Part shown: positions 7,715-16,229 of the stretch, piece by piece
Layout: each line of letters begins with the position of its first letter
Position numbering within the stretch: the stretch's first letter is position 1
NCBI GenBank assembly: GCA_020850595.1
Contig: JADZEK010000116.1
Location: 1-54,430 of the forward strand
DNA length: 54,430 nt
Reading direction: 5' to 3'
From: Anaerolineales bacterium
Lineage (GTDB): Bacteria > Chloroflexota > Anaerolineae > Anaerolineales > UBA6663
The notes under the pieces: model-generated
The model's database searches: none
Seen by the model: only the letters and a program-made list of their open reading frames with translations
What the model was told of the DNA's origin: nothing
Position numbers and translations under genes: made by a program

Positions 7715-9196
7715 ATGAGCGACTTTCGCACTGAAAAAGACTCGCTAGGTGAGCTGGCCGTGCCAGCCGCCGCCCTGTATGGCGTGCAGACCCAGCGGGC
7801 CGTCATCAACTTTCCCATCTCCGGCTTGCGCCCGTGGCGCGCCTTCATCTGGAGCATGGCCACGATTAAGGCGGCGGCGGCCCAGGTGAACGGCGCGCTC
7901 GGCCTGTTCGCCGGGCGCGAGGTGGACGGCCGGCACTACACCGGCGAGGAAATGGTGCGGGCTATCGTGCAGGCCGCGGAGGAAGTGCGCGCCGGGCAGT
8001 GGGATAGCCAGTTCGTGGTGGACCCTATCCAGGCGGGGGCGGGCACCTCGCACAACATGAACACGAACGAGGTCATCGCCAACCGCGCCACCGAGCTGCT
8101 GGGGGGCACACGCGGGCGCTACATCGTCGGCCCGAACGACCACGTGAACATGGCGCAGTCCACCAACGATACGATCCCGACCGCGATCCGCCTCGGCGCG
8201 CTGTGGCGGCTGGAGGAGTTGCTGGGGGCGTTGGAGGGCCTGAGCGCCGCGCTGCAAGCCAAAGCCGTAGAATTTGATGACGTGGTGAAGTCGGGCCGCA
8301 CGCACCTACAAGACGCGGTGCCGGTGCGCCTGGGCCAGGAGTTCGGCGGGTACGCTAAGGCCGTGGCGCGCGACCGCGAGCGCGTGGCCCGCGCCGCCGA
8401 GGGGCTGCGCCGCCTGGGCATCGGCGGCACGGCCACCGGCACCGGCCTGAACGCTCACCCGGCGTACCACGCCCGCATGGTCGCGACGCTCTCGGCCATG
8501 ACCGGCCTGACGCTGCACACGTCTGATAACCTGTTTGAGTCCATGCAGTCCATGGCTGACGCGGCTGACTTCTCCGGCGCGCTGCGCACTACGGCGGTCA
8601 CGCTGGTGCGCATCGCCAATGACTTCCGGCTGCTGTCGTCCGGCCCCACGACGGGTCTAGATGAGATCCGGCTCCCGGCGGTGCAGCCCGGCTCTTCGAT
8701 CATGCCGGGCAAGGTCAACCCGGTATTGGCCGAGATGCTCGACATGGCGATGTTTCACGTGCAGGGCTGCGACCACACGGTGCAGCTAGCGGCCCAGGCC
8801 GGGCAGCTGGAACTGAACGTGATGATGCCCATCATCGCCCACAACCTGTTCGAGGCCATGCAGGTCATGATCGGGGCGGTGCGCGCCTTTACCGAGCGCT
8901 GCGTGGTGGGCGTGACGGCTCAGCGCGCCAAGGCTGAGGGCTGGCTCGCCAAGAACGCCATCATCGCGACGGCGCTGAACCCGTTGATCGGCTACATCGC
9001 CGCCGCCGAGCTGGTCAAGGAGGCGATGAAGCACAACACCACCATCCGGGAGGTGGCCGCGGCGCGCATCGCCGCCGGCACGCTGACGCAGAAAGACACG
9101 GGCCGGCCGATCACGCTGGCCGAGGTGGATGCCCTGCTGGGCGATGTGCGCAAGCTGACGGAAGGCGGCCTGGGCGGCCCAGCCGGGGGTGGCTGA
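7715..9196 (+). CDS. Aspartate ammonia-lyase / class II fumarase family enzyme
   Basis: The protein (493 residues) belongs to the fumarase/aspartase superfamily, whose members make fumarate from aspartate or malate. The catalytic mobile loop GSSIMPGKVNPV starts at about residue 326, with the catalytic Ser at 327-328. SGRTHLQDAVP supplies the Thr-His pair, and AGAGTSHNMNTNEVIAN and the NMAQSTND stretch line the active site. The start (GVQTQRAVINFPIS) looks fumarase-like while QAGAGTS, LQDAVP and PGKVNPV look aspartase-like, so I lean to aspartase but do not assign a symbol. ATG at 7715 is used; no strong Shine-Dalgarno is present. It is the last gene of this plus-strand block and ends at a hairpin terminator. 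Confidence 0.9.
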   Translation: MSDFRTEKDSLGELAVPAAALYGVQTQRAVINFPISGLRPWRAFIWSMATIKAAAAQVNGALGLFAGREVDGRHYTGEEMVRAIVQAAEEVRAGQWDSQFVVDPIQAGAGTSHNMNTNEVIANRATELLGGTRGRYIVGPNDHVNMAQSTNDTIPTAIRLGALWRLEELLGALEGLSAALQAKAVEFDDVVKSGRTHLQDAVPVRLGQEFGGYAKAVARDRERVARAAEGLRRLGIGGTATGTGLNAHPAYHARMVATLSAMTGLTLHTSDNLFESMQSMADAADFSGALRTTAVTLVRIANDFRLLSSGPTTGLDEIRLPAVQPGSSIMPGKVNPVLAEMLDMAMFHVQGCDHTVQLAAQAGQLELNVMMPIIAHNLFEAMQVMIGAVRAFTERCVVGVTAQRAKAEGWLAKNAIIATALNPLIGYIAAAELVKEAMKHNTTIREVAAARIAAGTLTQKDTGRPITLAEVDALLGDVRKLTEGGLGGPAGGG

Positions 9197-9223
9197 CCCC
9201 GAGCCAGGGTCTCCGAGACAAGC

Positions 9224-9258
9224 CCGGGCAGGCGCATGGCGCCTGCCCGGTTGTGTTT
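9224..9258 (+). terminator. Terminator after the aspartase/fumarase gene
   Basis: A perfect 12-bp stem (9224-9235 with 9239-9250), a tight 3-nt loop, then TTGTGTTT. It separates this gene from the convergent kinase gene. Confidence 0.75.
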
Positions 9259-9271
9259 GCCTTGGCCCAAG

Positions 9272-10183
9272 TCAGCTCAACGACACCAGGGCTTCCGGCA
9301 GGCGCAACTCTGCGGCGCGGAACCGGCCGTGATCCTCCACGGTCCACCAGGCGGAAAGCACACCACTCACCAACGCCCACCCAGCCAACCGCCGCCGGTC
9401 TAACCCCGTGCGTTCGGCCAGGATAGCCAGCCGCCGCGCAGTACGCGCCGCAAGGTCGGGCCAGGCGCGGACGGCTGCCAGGGGGTTGCGCAGCAGCGCG
9501 CCCGCCTCGAAGGCCGGATCGCCCACCACACCTTGCGGGTCAATCGCCAGCCAGGGGACCCGCTCGGCGGCCAGGATGTTCGCGTGGTGCAGGTCGCCAT
9601 GCAGCACCACGCTTGGGGTTGGCTCGGAGCGCAGGTCGGCCCACAGGCCTTCGGCGCGCGCCAGGAGCGCGGCCGGGAAAGGCCCAGGGCCGCCGTAGTG
9701 GGCGCGCAGCCGCGCCAGTCCGCGCATCCAATCGGCCAGCGTGGGGAACGGGTGATCGGGAGGCGGTGGCCGCCACAACCGAGTCATGAGGGCGGCAGCC
9801 ACTCCGGTGGCTTCGTCGTCGGGCAGGGTCGTCAGCGGCGCGCCGGGACGCAGTTGCTCGATGAGCAGCGCGCCGAGGGCGTCGTCGGCCGCCAGCACGG
9901 CCGCGCAGCCACGGCCCGCGTAGTGGCGCAGCGCGGCCAATTCCGTCCAGGGGCCGGCATGCGGCGCGCGCAGCTTGAGCACGCAGGGCGTTCCGTCGGC
10001 CAGCGTGGCGGGGGCCACGTAGTTGTAGGAGAGCGCGAAGGGCGGGCGCGGGGTCAGCCCCCAGCGCGCCGCGCACGCCGCGACCAACTGGGGCAGTTGA
10101 GCCAGCCAGACACGGCCGGCTTGGCCGTGGAGGTCGAGCGTGCGCTGGACAAAATCGGCCGGTAAGGGGCCAGAGGGGGGCAT
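9272..10183 (-). CDS. APH(6)/hydroxyurea-kinase-like phosphotransferase
   Basis: The 303-residue protein has the aminoglycoside phosphotransferase fold. The catalytic loop reads VVLHGDLHHANIL (Asp base and Asn), and AIDPQGVVGDPAFE is the Mg-binding segment equivalent to DFG. Upstream, CVLKLRAP carries the ATP-binding Lys. The pattern and the C-terminal part fit the streptomycin 6-kinase/hydroxyurea kinase group (APH_6_hur family). Family members inactivate streptomycin or act on small metabolites; whether this copy gives resistance cannot be judged from sequence. Base composition is like its neighbours, with no sign of recent transfer. It lies 72 bp downstream of the dtxR-type gene on the same strand and could be cotranscribed. 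Confidence 0.85.
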   Translation of the reverse strand: MPPSGPLPADFVQRTLDLHGQAGRVWLAQLPQLVAACAARWGLTPRPPFALSYNYVAPATLADGTPCVLKLRAPHAGPWTELAALRHYAGRGCAAVLAADDALGALLIEQLRPGAPLTTLPDDEATGVAAALMTRLWRPPPPDHPFPTLADWMRGLARLRAHYGGPGPFPAALLARAEGLWADLRSEPTPSVVLHGDLHHANILAAERVPWLAIDPQGVVGDPAFEAGALLRNPLAAVRAWPDLAARTARRLAILAERTGLDRRRLAGWALVSGVLSAWWTVEDHGRFRAAELRLPEALVSLS

Positions 10184-10255
10184 CGGCCCAGAATATTACA
10201 CCGGGCCAACCCCGAAATAGGGCCGGCCCGGCGAAGATGGCGGCTGAGGGCGGTG

Positions 10256-10927
10256 TCAGTCGGGCGAGTGGTGTTCGACAAAGACCTGGTCGGTCACTTC
10301 GCGGCCCAGGGCGTGGCTGGCCTCATCCACGCCGCCCACCCGCACGTGCATGGGGCCGCTGAACGGGGCGCGGCTGGTCACTGTCACCAGGGCGCCGGGC
10401 ACCATGCCCAACTCGCCCAGGTAACGCAGCAGGGCCGGGTCGTCATCGCTGACGCGCGCCACGCGGGTAGTGGCGCCGGCGGCCACGTCGGTCAGCGGCG
10501 TGCGGCTGTAGTCGGCCATCGCGCCGTCTTTGGTGGGGATCGGGTCGCCGTGCGGGTCGTGGGTAGGCTCACCCAGGAAGGCGGCGATGCGATCTTCAAA
10601 CTCCTCGGAGATGACGTGCTCGAGCTTTTCGGCTTCCACGTCCACCTGATCCCAGTCGTAGCCCAGCGCGCGCGAGAGGTATAGCTCGATGAGCCGGTGG
10701 TGGCGGATGACCTCCAGCGCCACGCGGCGGCCCTTGCGCGTCAGGGTGACACCCTGGTGGCGCTCATAGTGCACCAGTTCGGCCTCGGCCAGCTTCTGAA
10801 GCATGCCGGTGACGGAGGGCGCTTTCACGCCCAGCTTTTCGGTTAGCGCCGAGGTGCTTACCTTATCGGTGTCCTCGGCTAACTCGTAGATGGCTTTCAG
10901 GTAGTCTTCGACAGCGTGAGAGACCAT
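10256..10927 (-). CDS. DtxR/MntR-family metal-dependent transcriptional regulator
   Basis: The 223-residue protein has an N-terminal winged helix (about 1-65, with LKAIYEL and the recognition segment VKAPSVTGMLQKL), a metal-binding dimerization domain (about 66-140, with RHHRLIELYL and EAEKLEHVISEEFEDRI), and a C-terminal SH3/FeoA-like domain (about 145-220). This is the architecture of DtxR, IdeR and the longer MntR proteins, which repress metal-uptake genes when bound to Fe2+ or Mn2+. Which metal is sensed cannot be read off. I place the start at 10927 because GGAG lies 8 nt upstream; a GTG at 10948 would be seven residues longer. A strong promoter and a DtxR-type box lie just upstream. Confidence 0.93.
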   Translation of the reverse strand: MVSHAVEDYLKAIYELAEDTDKVSTSALTEKLGVKAPSVTGMLQKLAEAELVHYERHQGVTLTRKGRRVALEVIRHHRLIELYLSRALGYDWDQVDVEAEKLEHVISEEFEDRIAAFLGEPTHDPHGDPIPTKDGAMADYSRTPLTDVAAGATTRVARVSDDDPALLRYLGELGMVPGALVTVTSRAPFSGPMHVRVGGVDEASHALGREVTDQVFVEHHSPD

Positions 10928-10948
10928 GTTTGCAACTCCAAAACACAC

Positions 10949-10964
10949 TTTTAGTCTTACCTAA
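10949..10964 (-). promoter_or_regulatory. DtxR-type operator in the dtxR leader
   Basis: On the minus strand TTAGGTAAGACTAAAA matches the left half and centre of the DtxR/IdeR consensus TTAGGTTAGCCTAACCTAA (TTAGGT-AG-CTAA). It lies at about +3 to +18 relative to the predicted start point of the dtxR promoter, so autoregulation is likely. Confidence 0.55.
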
Positions 10965-10973
10965 TTTTCTCTC

Positions 10974-11002
10974 ATTCTAATGTTTGCGCGGCTGCTTGTC
11001 AA
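10974..11002 (-). promoter_or_regulatory. Promoter of the dtxR-type gene
   Basis: On the minus strand: perfect TTGACA (11002-10997), a 17-bp spacer and TAGAAT (10979-10974). The predicted start point is near 10967. Confidence 0.75.
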
Positions 11003-11058
11003 GCCCCCCGCGGGAGGGGCTGCACCAGACAAGGCAGCGCCGCGCTGAGCAGCAATGC

Positions 11059-11064
11059 TATAAT
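11059..11064 (+). promoter_or_regulatory. -10 box of the M67 peptidase-plsY operon
   Basis: A perfect TATAAT, 28 nt before the ATG at 11093. No convincing -35 box is visible. A GAGGAG site precedes the ATG. Confidence 0.5.
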
Positions 11065-11092
11065 ACCGGCCTCGGCGCAGCAGCCGAGGAGC

Positions 11093-11506
11093 ATGTCTGT
11101 CACTCGTCTCACCCTGACCCAGGCGCAGCGCGCCCAGATGATAGCCCACGTTCGACAGCAGGCGCCGGAAGAAGCGTGTGGCATTCTGGCCGGGCAGGCT
11201 GGGCGCGTCCACAGCGTGCACCCCGTCGAGAACATCCGTCACAGCCCAGTGGCGTATGAGATGGACCCGATGCAGCAACTGCAAGTGATGGAGGCGCTGG
11301 AGGCCGCGGGTCTGGACATTGTGGGCATTTTTCACTCGCATCCGGCTGGGCCGCCCGCGGCCTCTCCGACTGACCTAGAGCAGGCCTACTATCCCGAGGC
11401 GGTCTATGTCATTCTGGCGCCCCAGGGGGGCGGCGATTGGGGCCTGCGCGGCTTTTTGCTGGCTGATGGCCGGGCCGAGGAAGTGAAGTTGACGGTGGCC
11501 CAGTAA
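11093..11506 (+). CDS. M67 (JAMM/MPN+) metallopeptidase
   Basis: A 137-residue single-domain zinc peptidase. The JAMM signature is complete: Glu in PEEACGIL (about residue 26), HSHP at about 82-85, and the following S-x2-D in ASPTD. Bacterial proteins of this size (Mec+/CysM-linked type) cleave isopeptide or peptide bonds, often removing a residue from ubiquitin-like sulfur carriers in cysteine or cofactor synthesis. No sulfur carrier or cysteine synthase gene is nearby, so the substrate is unknown. GAGGAG precedes the ATG. It is divergent from the dtxR-type gene and followed 63 bp later by plsY on the same strand. Confidence 0.9.
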   Translation: MSVTRLTLTQAQRAQMIAHVRQQAPEEACGILAGQAGRVHSVHPVENIRHSPVAYEMDPMQQLQVMEALEAAGLDIVGIFHSHPAGPPAASPTDLEQAYYPEAVYVILAPQGGGDWGLRGFLLADGRAEEVKLTVAQ

Positions 11507-11569
11507 CTTTTGGCTGCTGGGGGGTTACATCTGTGCCGAGTATTCGCTTAAGCGTGTGGAGGACCCCTC

Positions 11570-12214
11570 ATGCTGCTCCTCGTAATGGTTGCGGCTTATC
11601 TCATCGGTTCTATCCCGATGGGCTTTGTGATTGTGAAAGCAGTATCGGGGCAAGACGTGCGGCAGGTGGGCAGCGGCCGCACCGGGGGCACGAATGCCAT
11701 GCGGGCGGCGGGGCTGTCGGCGGGGCTGCTGACGGCCCTGCTTGACGCGCTGAAGGGGACGGGCAGTGTCTGGCTGGCCCAATGGCTGCTTGGTCCTAGC
11801 AACGAGGCCATCGGCATGGTCCTGGCGGGCCTGTGCGCCATTCTGGGGCATAACTACTCGATCTTCCTACGGTTCAAGGGCGGGGCCGGGGGCGCGCCGT
11901 GTGTGGGGGCGGCTATGGGCATTTGGGCCTGGAGTGTGTTTATTGTGCCGCCGGTCGGCCTGTTGGTGCTGTTTGGCATCGGCTACGCCTCGGTCGCCAC
12001 GCTGTCGGTCTCGGTGATCATCACGGTGCTGTTTGCCTACCGCACCTACTTCCAGCAGGCGCCGGCCGAGTACATCTGGTATGGCGTCGGCTCGCTGGTA
12101 TTGTTGGCGTGGGCGCTGCGCCCAAACATCCGCCGCTTGCTGCGCGGTGAGGAGCGCATCATCGGCTGGCGAGCCAAGCGCATGAAGCAGGCCGACGCCG
12201 GGAAACCCCGGTAG
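11570..12214 (+). CDS. plsY: Glycerol-3-phosphate acyltransferase PlsY
   Basis: PlsY transfers an acyl group from acyl-phosphate to glycerol 3-phosphate, the first step of phospholipid synthesis, in the cytoplasmic membrane. The 214-residue protein has the three cytoplasmic motifs of the family: GSIPMGFVI with the following membrane helix, GSGRTGGTNAMRAAG (phosphate binding), and GHNYSIFLRFKGGAGGA. About five to six membrane helices can be counted. The second motif varies slightly from the more common GSGNIGATN. The C-terminal tail is basic. ATG at 11570 follows GGAGG. It probably shares a transcript with the M67 peptidase gene and ends at a strong bidirectional terminator. Confidence 0.95.
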   Translation: MLLLVMVAAYLIGSIPMGFVIVKAVSGQDVRQVGSGRTGGTNAMRAAGLSAGLLTALLDALKGTGSVWLAQWLLGPSNEAIGMVLAGLCAILGHNYSIFLRFKGGAGGAPCVGAAMGIWAWSVFIVPPVGLLVLFGIGYASVATLSVSVIITVLFAYRTYFQQAPAEYIWYGVGSLVLLAWALRPNIRRLLRGEERIIGWRAKRMKQADAGKPR

Positions 12215-12237
12215 GCCCCGACTTTTTCCTCAGACAC

Positions 12238-12271
12238 AAAAACGCCCCGGCGACAAGCCTGGGGCGTTTTT
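12238..12271. terminator. Bidirectional terminator between plsY and the ABC importer operon
   Basis: AAAAACGCCCC at 12238-12248 pairs with GGGGCGTTTTT at 12261-12271, with further GGC/GCC pairing inside. T runs follow the stem on both strands, so it serves plsY and the convergent ABC operon. Confidence 0.9.
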
Positions 12272-12294
12272 GCTTTCGGTGTGGCCGGGGGCGG

Positions 12295-14070
12295 CTAAGG
12301 CTGTTGGTAGACCAACCCAAAGAAGCTGTCAATTGGGCTGGGCGTGTAGCCTTGCACGTCCAGCCGTATGGCCCAGGCGGTTTGTCGGTAGGCCAGAGGC
12401 ACTGCGGGCAGCCCAGCCGCCACGCGGGCATGGGCCTCGGCATACAGCCGTTCGCGCGCGGGCAGTGTGTTGGCGGTGCGGGCGTCTTGCAGCAGGCCCA
12501 GTAACTCCGCGTCGGGCGGGACGGGCCGGCCGGTGTCATCGGCGGCGAAAGCTGCCTCGAACCCACAGAAGAGCGGGCACAGGAAGGCATCCGGGTCGCC
12601 GTTGATGCCCGTCCAACCCAGCAAGAACAGGTCGGCTTGGCCGGTGTGAACCGCGGGGAGCCAGGCTGTCTGCCAGTCGGGTGACTGGACGGTGAGCGTA
12701 ATGCCCAGCGTGGCCAGGTCGACCTGGACGGCCGCGCCCAAACCGGCTGGGTCAGGCAGGTAGGGGCGCGGCAGGGGAGGCACGAAGAGCGTCATGCTCA
12801 CCGGAATGGTGACTGCGGCGGCCAGGCAGGCCTGCCAATGGGCGCGCGCCGCGGCCGGGTCGTAGCGGAGGGCGGGCACTTGCGCCGGGTACCCCCAGAC
12901 GGCAGGCGGCTGCATGACGGCGGCGACCTGGGCGTCGCCGGGGAAGTATTGGGCGACGTAGCGGTCGCGATCGAGGGCCTGGCTCACGGCCAACCGGCAA
13001 TCGAGATGGCCCCACGGCGCGTGGGCCTGGTTGAACCCCAGGTAGAGCACGCTGAGCGATGGGTCGAAGACCAAGCGCGTACCCCGCGCTGGGGAGGCCG
13101 CCGCGAGGTATTGGTCGGGGCCCACATCGGACATGGCTTCGATCTCGCCGGTTTGCAGGGCCAAGAGGCGCTGGGTGTTGTCTGAGATCGTCTTGAAGAC
13201 CAGCTCATCCGGGCCGCCGGCCAGGGCGGCGGCGTTCCAGTAGCCGAGGTTGCGGGTGAGGCGCACCAGCCCCGGCTGGGAGGCGTCGGAGAGCACGTAT
13301 GGCCCGGCCCCGGCCGAAAGCTCGCCGGCCAGCGCGCCGCCCGCGCCGTTGGCGAAGGCGACGGGGTTGACGAGGCCGAAGCTGGGCATGGCTAGGCTAT
13401 TGGCCAGCGTGGCGTCGGGCCGGTTGAGGGTAAGCACGAGGGTGGCTGGGTCGGGGGCCGTGACGCCGGCGATCAGGCTGAGCGGCTGGCCGGTCTCATC
13501 CATCTCGCCGGCAAAGCCGCCGAACACCGCCCGCCAGAAAGCGTAGTGGCCGGGGGGTGCGGCCGTCAGCCAGCGCTCAAAGTTCAGGCGCACCGCGTCG
13601 GCCGTCACCGGCGCGCCATCGCTGAAGCTCGCGCCCGGCCGCAGGCGGAAGGTCCAGGTCAGCGCGTCGGGTGAGATGGTCCAGCTTTCGGCCAGCGCGG
13701 GGATGGGCAGCGTGCCGCCGGGCGCGTAGGCGGTCAGGCCGTCGTACAGATGGCGCGCAATAAGCAGGCCGGCGCGGTTTAGCGCGTTGGCTGGGTCCAG
13801 GCTGCCGGGCAGTTCGGCCAGGCCGATGGTAAAGCTGGTTGGGCTGGGCGTGGGTGAGGGCAGCGCGGTGGGTTCGGGTGTGGCGCTGGGGGTCAGGACC
13901 TGGGTGTGGGTGACCGTGCCGGCGGCGGCAGCGGCGGTAGGGCGGTTGGCGGCGGGCGTGGCCGTGGCCGAGGGGCCGGTTGGCCCGCAGGCGGCCAGCA
14001 CCAGGCACAGGGCCAGGCGCGCAACGCGCAGCCCGCGCCGGGCGCGTCTTCGCGGCCCGTAGATGAACAT
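12295..14070 (-). CDS. Solute-binding lipoprotein, ABC importer family 5, canonical order
   Basis: A 591-residue lipoprotein: a basic start, hydrophobic stretch and lipobox LAAC with C28 as the lipidated residue. A Thr/Pro/Ala-rich spacer follows, then the periplasmic binding domain (SBP_bac_5) in the normal order: PGSLDPANAL, ALAESWTISPDALTWTFRLRPG, then VTAPDPATLVLTL, AGPYVL and the C-terminal lobe with LFLLGWTG. Family members bind oligopeptides, dipeptides, nickel or sugars; the ligand here is unknown. ATG at 14070 is 2 nt after the stop of the permease gene, so translation is coupled. It is the last gene of the operon and the second binding protein in it; the first is circularly permuted. 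It ends at a strong terminator. Confidence 0.92.
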   Translation of the reverse strand: MFIYGPRRRARRGLRVARLALCLVLAACGPTGPSATATPAANRPTAAAAAGTVTHTQVLTPSATPEPTALPSPTPSPTSFTIGLAELPGSLDPANALNRAGLLIARHLYDGLTAYAPGGTLPIPALAESWTISPDALTWTFRLRPGASFSDGAPVTADAVRLNFERWLTAAPPGHYAFWRAVFGGFAGEMDETGQPLSLIAGVTAPDPATLVLTLNRPDATLANSLAMPSFGLVNPVAFANGAGGALAGELSAGAGPYVLSDASQPGLVRLTRNLGYWNAAALAGGPDELVFKTISDNTQRLLALQTGEIEAMSDVGPDQYLAAASPARGTRLVFDPSLSVLYLGFNQAHAPWGHLDCRLAVSQALDRDRYVAQYFPGDAQVAAVMQPPAVWGYPAQVPALRYDPAAARAHWQACLAAAVTIPVSMTLFVPPLPRPYLPDPAGLGAAVQVDLATLGITLTVQSPDWQTAWLPAVHTGQADLFLLGWTGINGDPDAFLCPLFCGFEAAFAADDTGRPVPPDAELLGLLQDARTANTLPARERLYAEAHARVAAGLPAVPLAYRQTAWAIRLDVQGYTPSPIDSFFGLVYQQP

Positions 14071-14072
14071 GC

Positions 14073-15053
14073 CTACTTGATCTTGATGCCGACCTGGCTG
14101 AGGCGCGGGTCGAGCGCGTCGCGCAAGCCGTCGCCGAGCAAGTTGAAGGCCAGCACGGTGAGCATGATGGCTATACCGGGGAAGAAGACCAGGTGCGGCG
14201 AGGTAAACACCTGGTTGCGCTCGGCGCCAAGCATGGAGCCCCATTCGGGCGTGGGCGGCTGGGCGCCCAAACCCAGGAAGGAGAGCGCCGCGGCGTCGAG
14301 GATGGCGGAGGCGATACCCAGCGTGCCTTGCACGATGAGGGGCGTCAGGGCGTTGGGCAGCACCCGGTTGAAGAGGATGTGCCAGGGTGAGGCCCCCAGG
14401 GCGCGCGAGGCGGCGACGAAGTCTTGCTCTTTGATGGAGAGGACACTAGCGCGCACCACCCGCGCATAGGCGGGGATGGAGACGATGCCGATGGCGATCA
14501 GGGCGTTGGTCAGGCCCGGCCCCAAGACCGTCACGATCGCAATCGCCAGCAGCAGGGCCGGAAAGGCCAGCAGCACGTCCATCACGCGCATGATCACGTT
14601 GTCAAGCCAGCCGCCGGCGTAGCCCGCCAGCGCGCCCAGCAGCGTGCCGACCACGATGGCGAACGTGACCGTCGTCAGGCCGATCAGGAGCGACACCCGC
14701 GAGCCGTAGATCAGCCGGCTGAACTCGTCGCGCACGTTGCCGTCAATCCCCATGAGGTGTTGTGGTTTGTCAGCCGGGCAGCCCAGCAGGTGAATGCAGG
14801 GTTTTTCGCGCGGCTTAACGGGTTCGACGCCGATGAGCACCTCGTCGGGCTTATATGGCGCAATCAGCGGGGCAAAGACGGCTACCAAGATCAGGAAGCC
14901 CAGCACAACCAGGCCGATGACGGCCGAACGCCGGCGCAGCAGGCGCTTGAGGGTGTCACGCAGCGGGGTGGAGGGCGTCTGCGTGCGGACGGTTTCGGCG
15001 CCCGCCAGGGGCGCGGAGGCGGCCGGCGGCAGGGAGGGGCTGGTGGCAGTCAT
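14073..15053 (-). CDS. ABC peptide-type importer permease, DppC/OppC family
   Basis: One of the two membrane subunits of a family 5 importer. The 326-residue protein has a cytoplasmic start (about 1-40), an OppC N-terminal segment with a first helix (about 45-67, followed by APLIAPYKPDE), and a BPD_transp_1 domain with five more helices. The EAA-type coupling loop that touches the ATPase is visible as ASRALGASPWHILFNRVLPN. ATG at 15053 is 9 nt after the end of the DppB-type gene. The ATPase subunits (DppD/DppF type) are not encoded in this window, so they must act in trans. Confidence 0.94.
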   Translation of the reverse strand: MTATSPSLPPAASAPLAGAETVRTQTPSTPLRDTLKRLLRRRSAVIGLVVLGFLILVAVFAPLIAPYKPDEVLIGVEPVKPREKPCIHLLGCPADKPQHLMGIDGNVRDEFSRLIYGSRVSLLIGLTTVTFAIVVGTLLGALAGYAGGWLDNVIMRVMDVLLAFPALLLAIAIVTVLGPGLTNALIAIGIVSIPAYARVVRASVLSIKEQDFVAASRALGASPWHILFNRVLPNALTPLIVQGTLGIASAILDAAALSFLGLGAQPPTPEWGSMLGAERNQVFTSPHLVFFPGIAIMLTVLAFNLLGDGLRDALDPRLSQVGIKIK

Positions 15054-15062
15054 GCGGCAGGC

Positions 15063-16136
15063 TCAGCTCAACCGAATGCGCGGGTCGAGCCAGGCGTACG
15101 ACAGATCGGTGATGAGGTTGATGACTACGAAACCAACGGCGATGACGAGCGTGAAGGCCTGCACGACGGTGTAATCGCGGGCGGTGATGGAGTCGTACAA
15201 GATGCGGCCAACGCCGGGCAGTCCGAAAATGGTTTCGGTGAGGACCGCGCCGCTGAGCAGGCCGCCAAACGACAGGCCGATGACCGTGACGACGGGCAGC
15301 AGGGCGTTGCGCAAGGCATGTTTCATGACGACGGGCCATTCGCGCAGACCCTTGGCGCGCGCCGTGCGCACGTAGTCGAGCCCGAGCACTTCGAGCAGGC
15401 TGGAGCGGGTGATGCGGGCAATGAGGGCCAGCGGGATGGTGCCGAGCGCCACGGCGGGCAGCAAGAGGTGTCGGAACGCATCGAGCAGGATGGCCCAGCG
15501 GCCGGTGATGAGGGCATTGAACAGGTACAGATTGGACAGGAATTGAACGACGCCGGCAGCGACGCCGGTTGGCTCAAAGCTCCAGGTTTCCGTGAGCGGG
15601 GGAAGAGTCAGGCCGGAGGTGAGCCGGCCGGAGGGGGGCAGGGCCAGCGGCGTGTCGCGCAGGAGCAGCGCGAACACGTAGGCCAGCATCAGCCCCAACC
15701 AGAACACCGGCATGGAAACGCCGATGTTGGCCCCGATCATCGTGAACACATCGGCGAACGAATTGTGCCGCACGGCCGAGATGATGCCCAACGGGATGCC
15801 GACGAGGACGGCGACAAAGAGCGCGGCGAGGCTCAGTTCGACCGTCATGGGCAGGCGCTCGAGCATGATGGTGATGACCGGCCGGTTCATGCGGATCGAG
15901 TCGCCCAGGTCGCCTTGAAACACCTCTTTGATATATATGCCGAACTGCACCGGAACGGGCAGATCGAGGCCGTGCCGGTGAATGTAGTCTTTGCAGATGG
16001 CTTCAGTGGCGTGTTCGCCCAGCGCCGCCCGGCAAGGGTCGCCGGGAATCCAGCGCGCCAGCGCGAACGTGGCGAGCAGGATGCCCAGCAGCACGGGCAC
16101 GGCCAGGAGCAAGCGCTGGGTGACGTAACGATACAT
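15063..16136 (-). CDS. ABC peptide-type importer permease, DppB/OppB family
   Basis: The first membrane subunit of the importer. It begins with MYRYVTQRLLLAVPVLLG, the classic DppB start and first helix, followed by an extracytoplasmic stretch (GDPCRAALGEHATEA) and the BPD_transp_1 domain. The coupling loop reads RTARAKGLREWPVVMKHALRN. At 357 residues it is somewhat longer than typical DppB because of an extra loop at about 175-225 (between LRDTPLALPP and FLSNLYLF). It lies 93 bp after the permuted binding protein gene and 9 bp before the DppC-type gene. Confidence 0.94.
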   Translation of the reverse strand: MYRYVTQRLLLAVPVLLGILLATFALARWIPGDPCRAALGEHATEAICKDYIHRHGLDLPVPVQFGIYIKEVFQGDLGDSIRMNRPVITIMLERLPMTVELSLAALFVAVLVGIPLGIISAVRHNSFADVFTMIGANIGVSMPVFWLGLMLAYVFALLLRDTPLALPPSGRLTSGLTLPPLTETWSFEPTGVAAGVVQFLSNLYLFNALITGRWAILLDAFRHLLLPAVALGTIPLALIARITRSSLLEVLGLDYVRTARAKGLREWPVVMKHALRNALLPVVTVIGLSFGGLLSGAVLTETIFGLPGVGRILYDSITARDYTVVQAFTLVIAVGFVVINLITDLSYAWLDPRIRLS

Positions 16137-16229
16137 GGGGTGCAGGTCTAGGCGAGTGGGCGGTCGGGAGCCGATGAGCGGCCGGCCCTGGGCGGACTAC
16201 CCAGGGCCGGCCGGGTGTTGCCAAGCGGG

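Noticed and set aside
9272..10183. The APH-like kinase as a recently acquired resistance gene
   Set aside because: Base composition equals that of the neighbours and no mobile element flanks it, so it looks like a resident gene.
14424..16151. A long plus-strand open frame of 575 codons opposite the ABC permease genes
   Set aside because: It is antisense to two well-supported permease genes, its product is Gly/Gln/Arg/His/Asp-rich without any family motif, and such frames are expected in GC-rich DNA.
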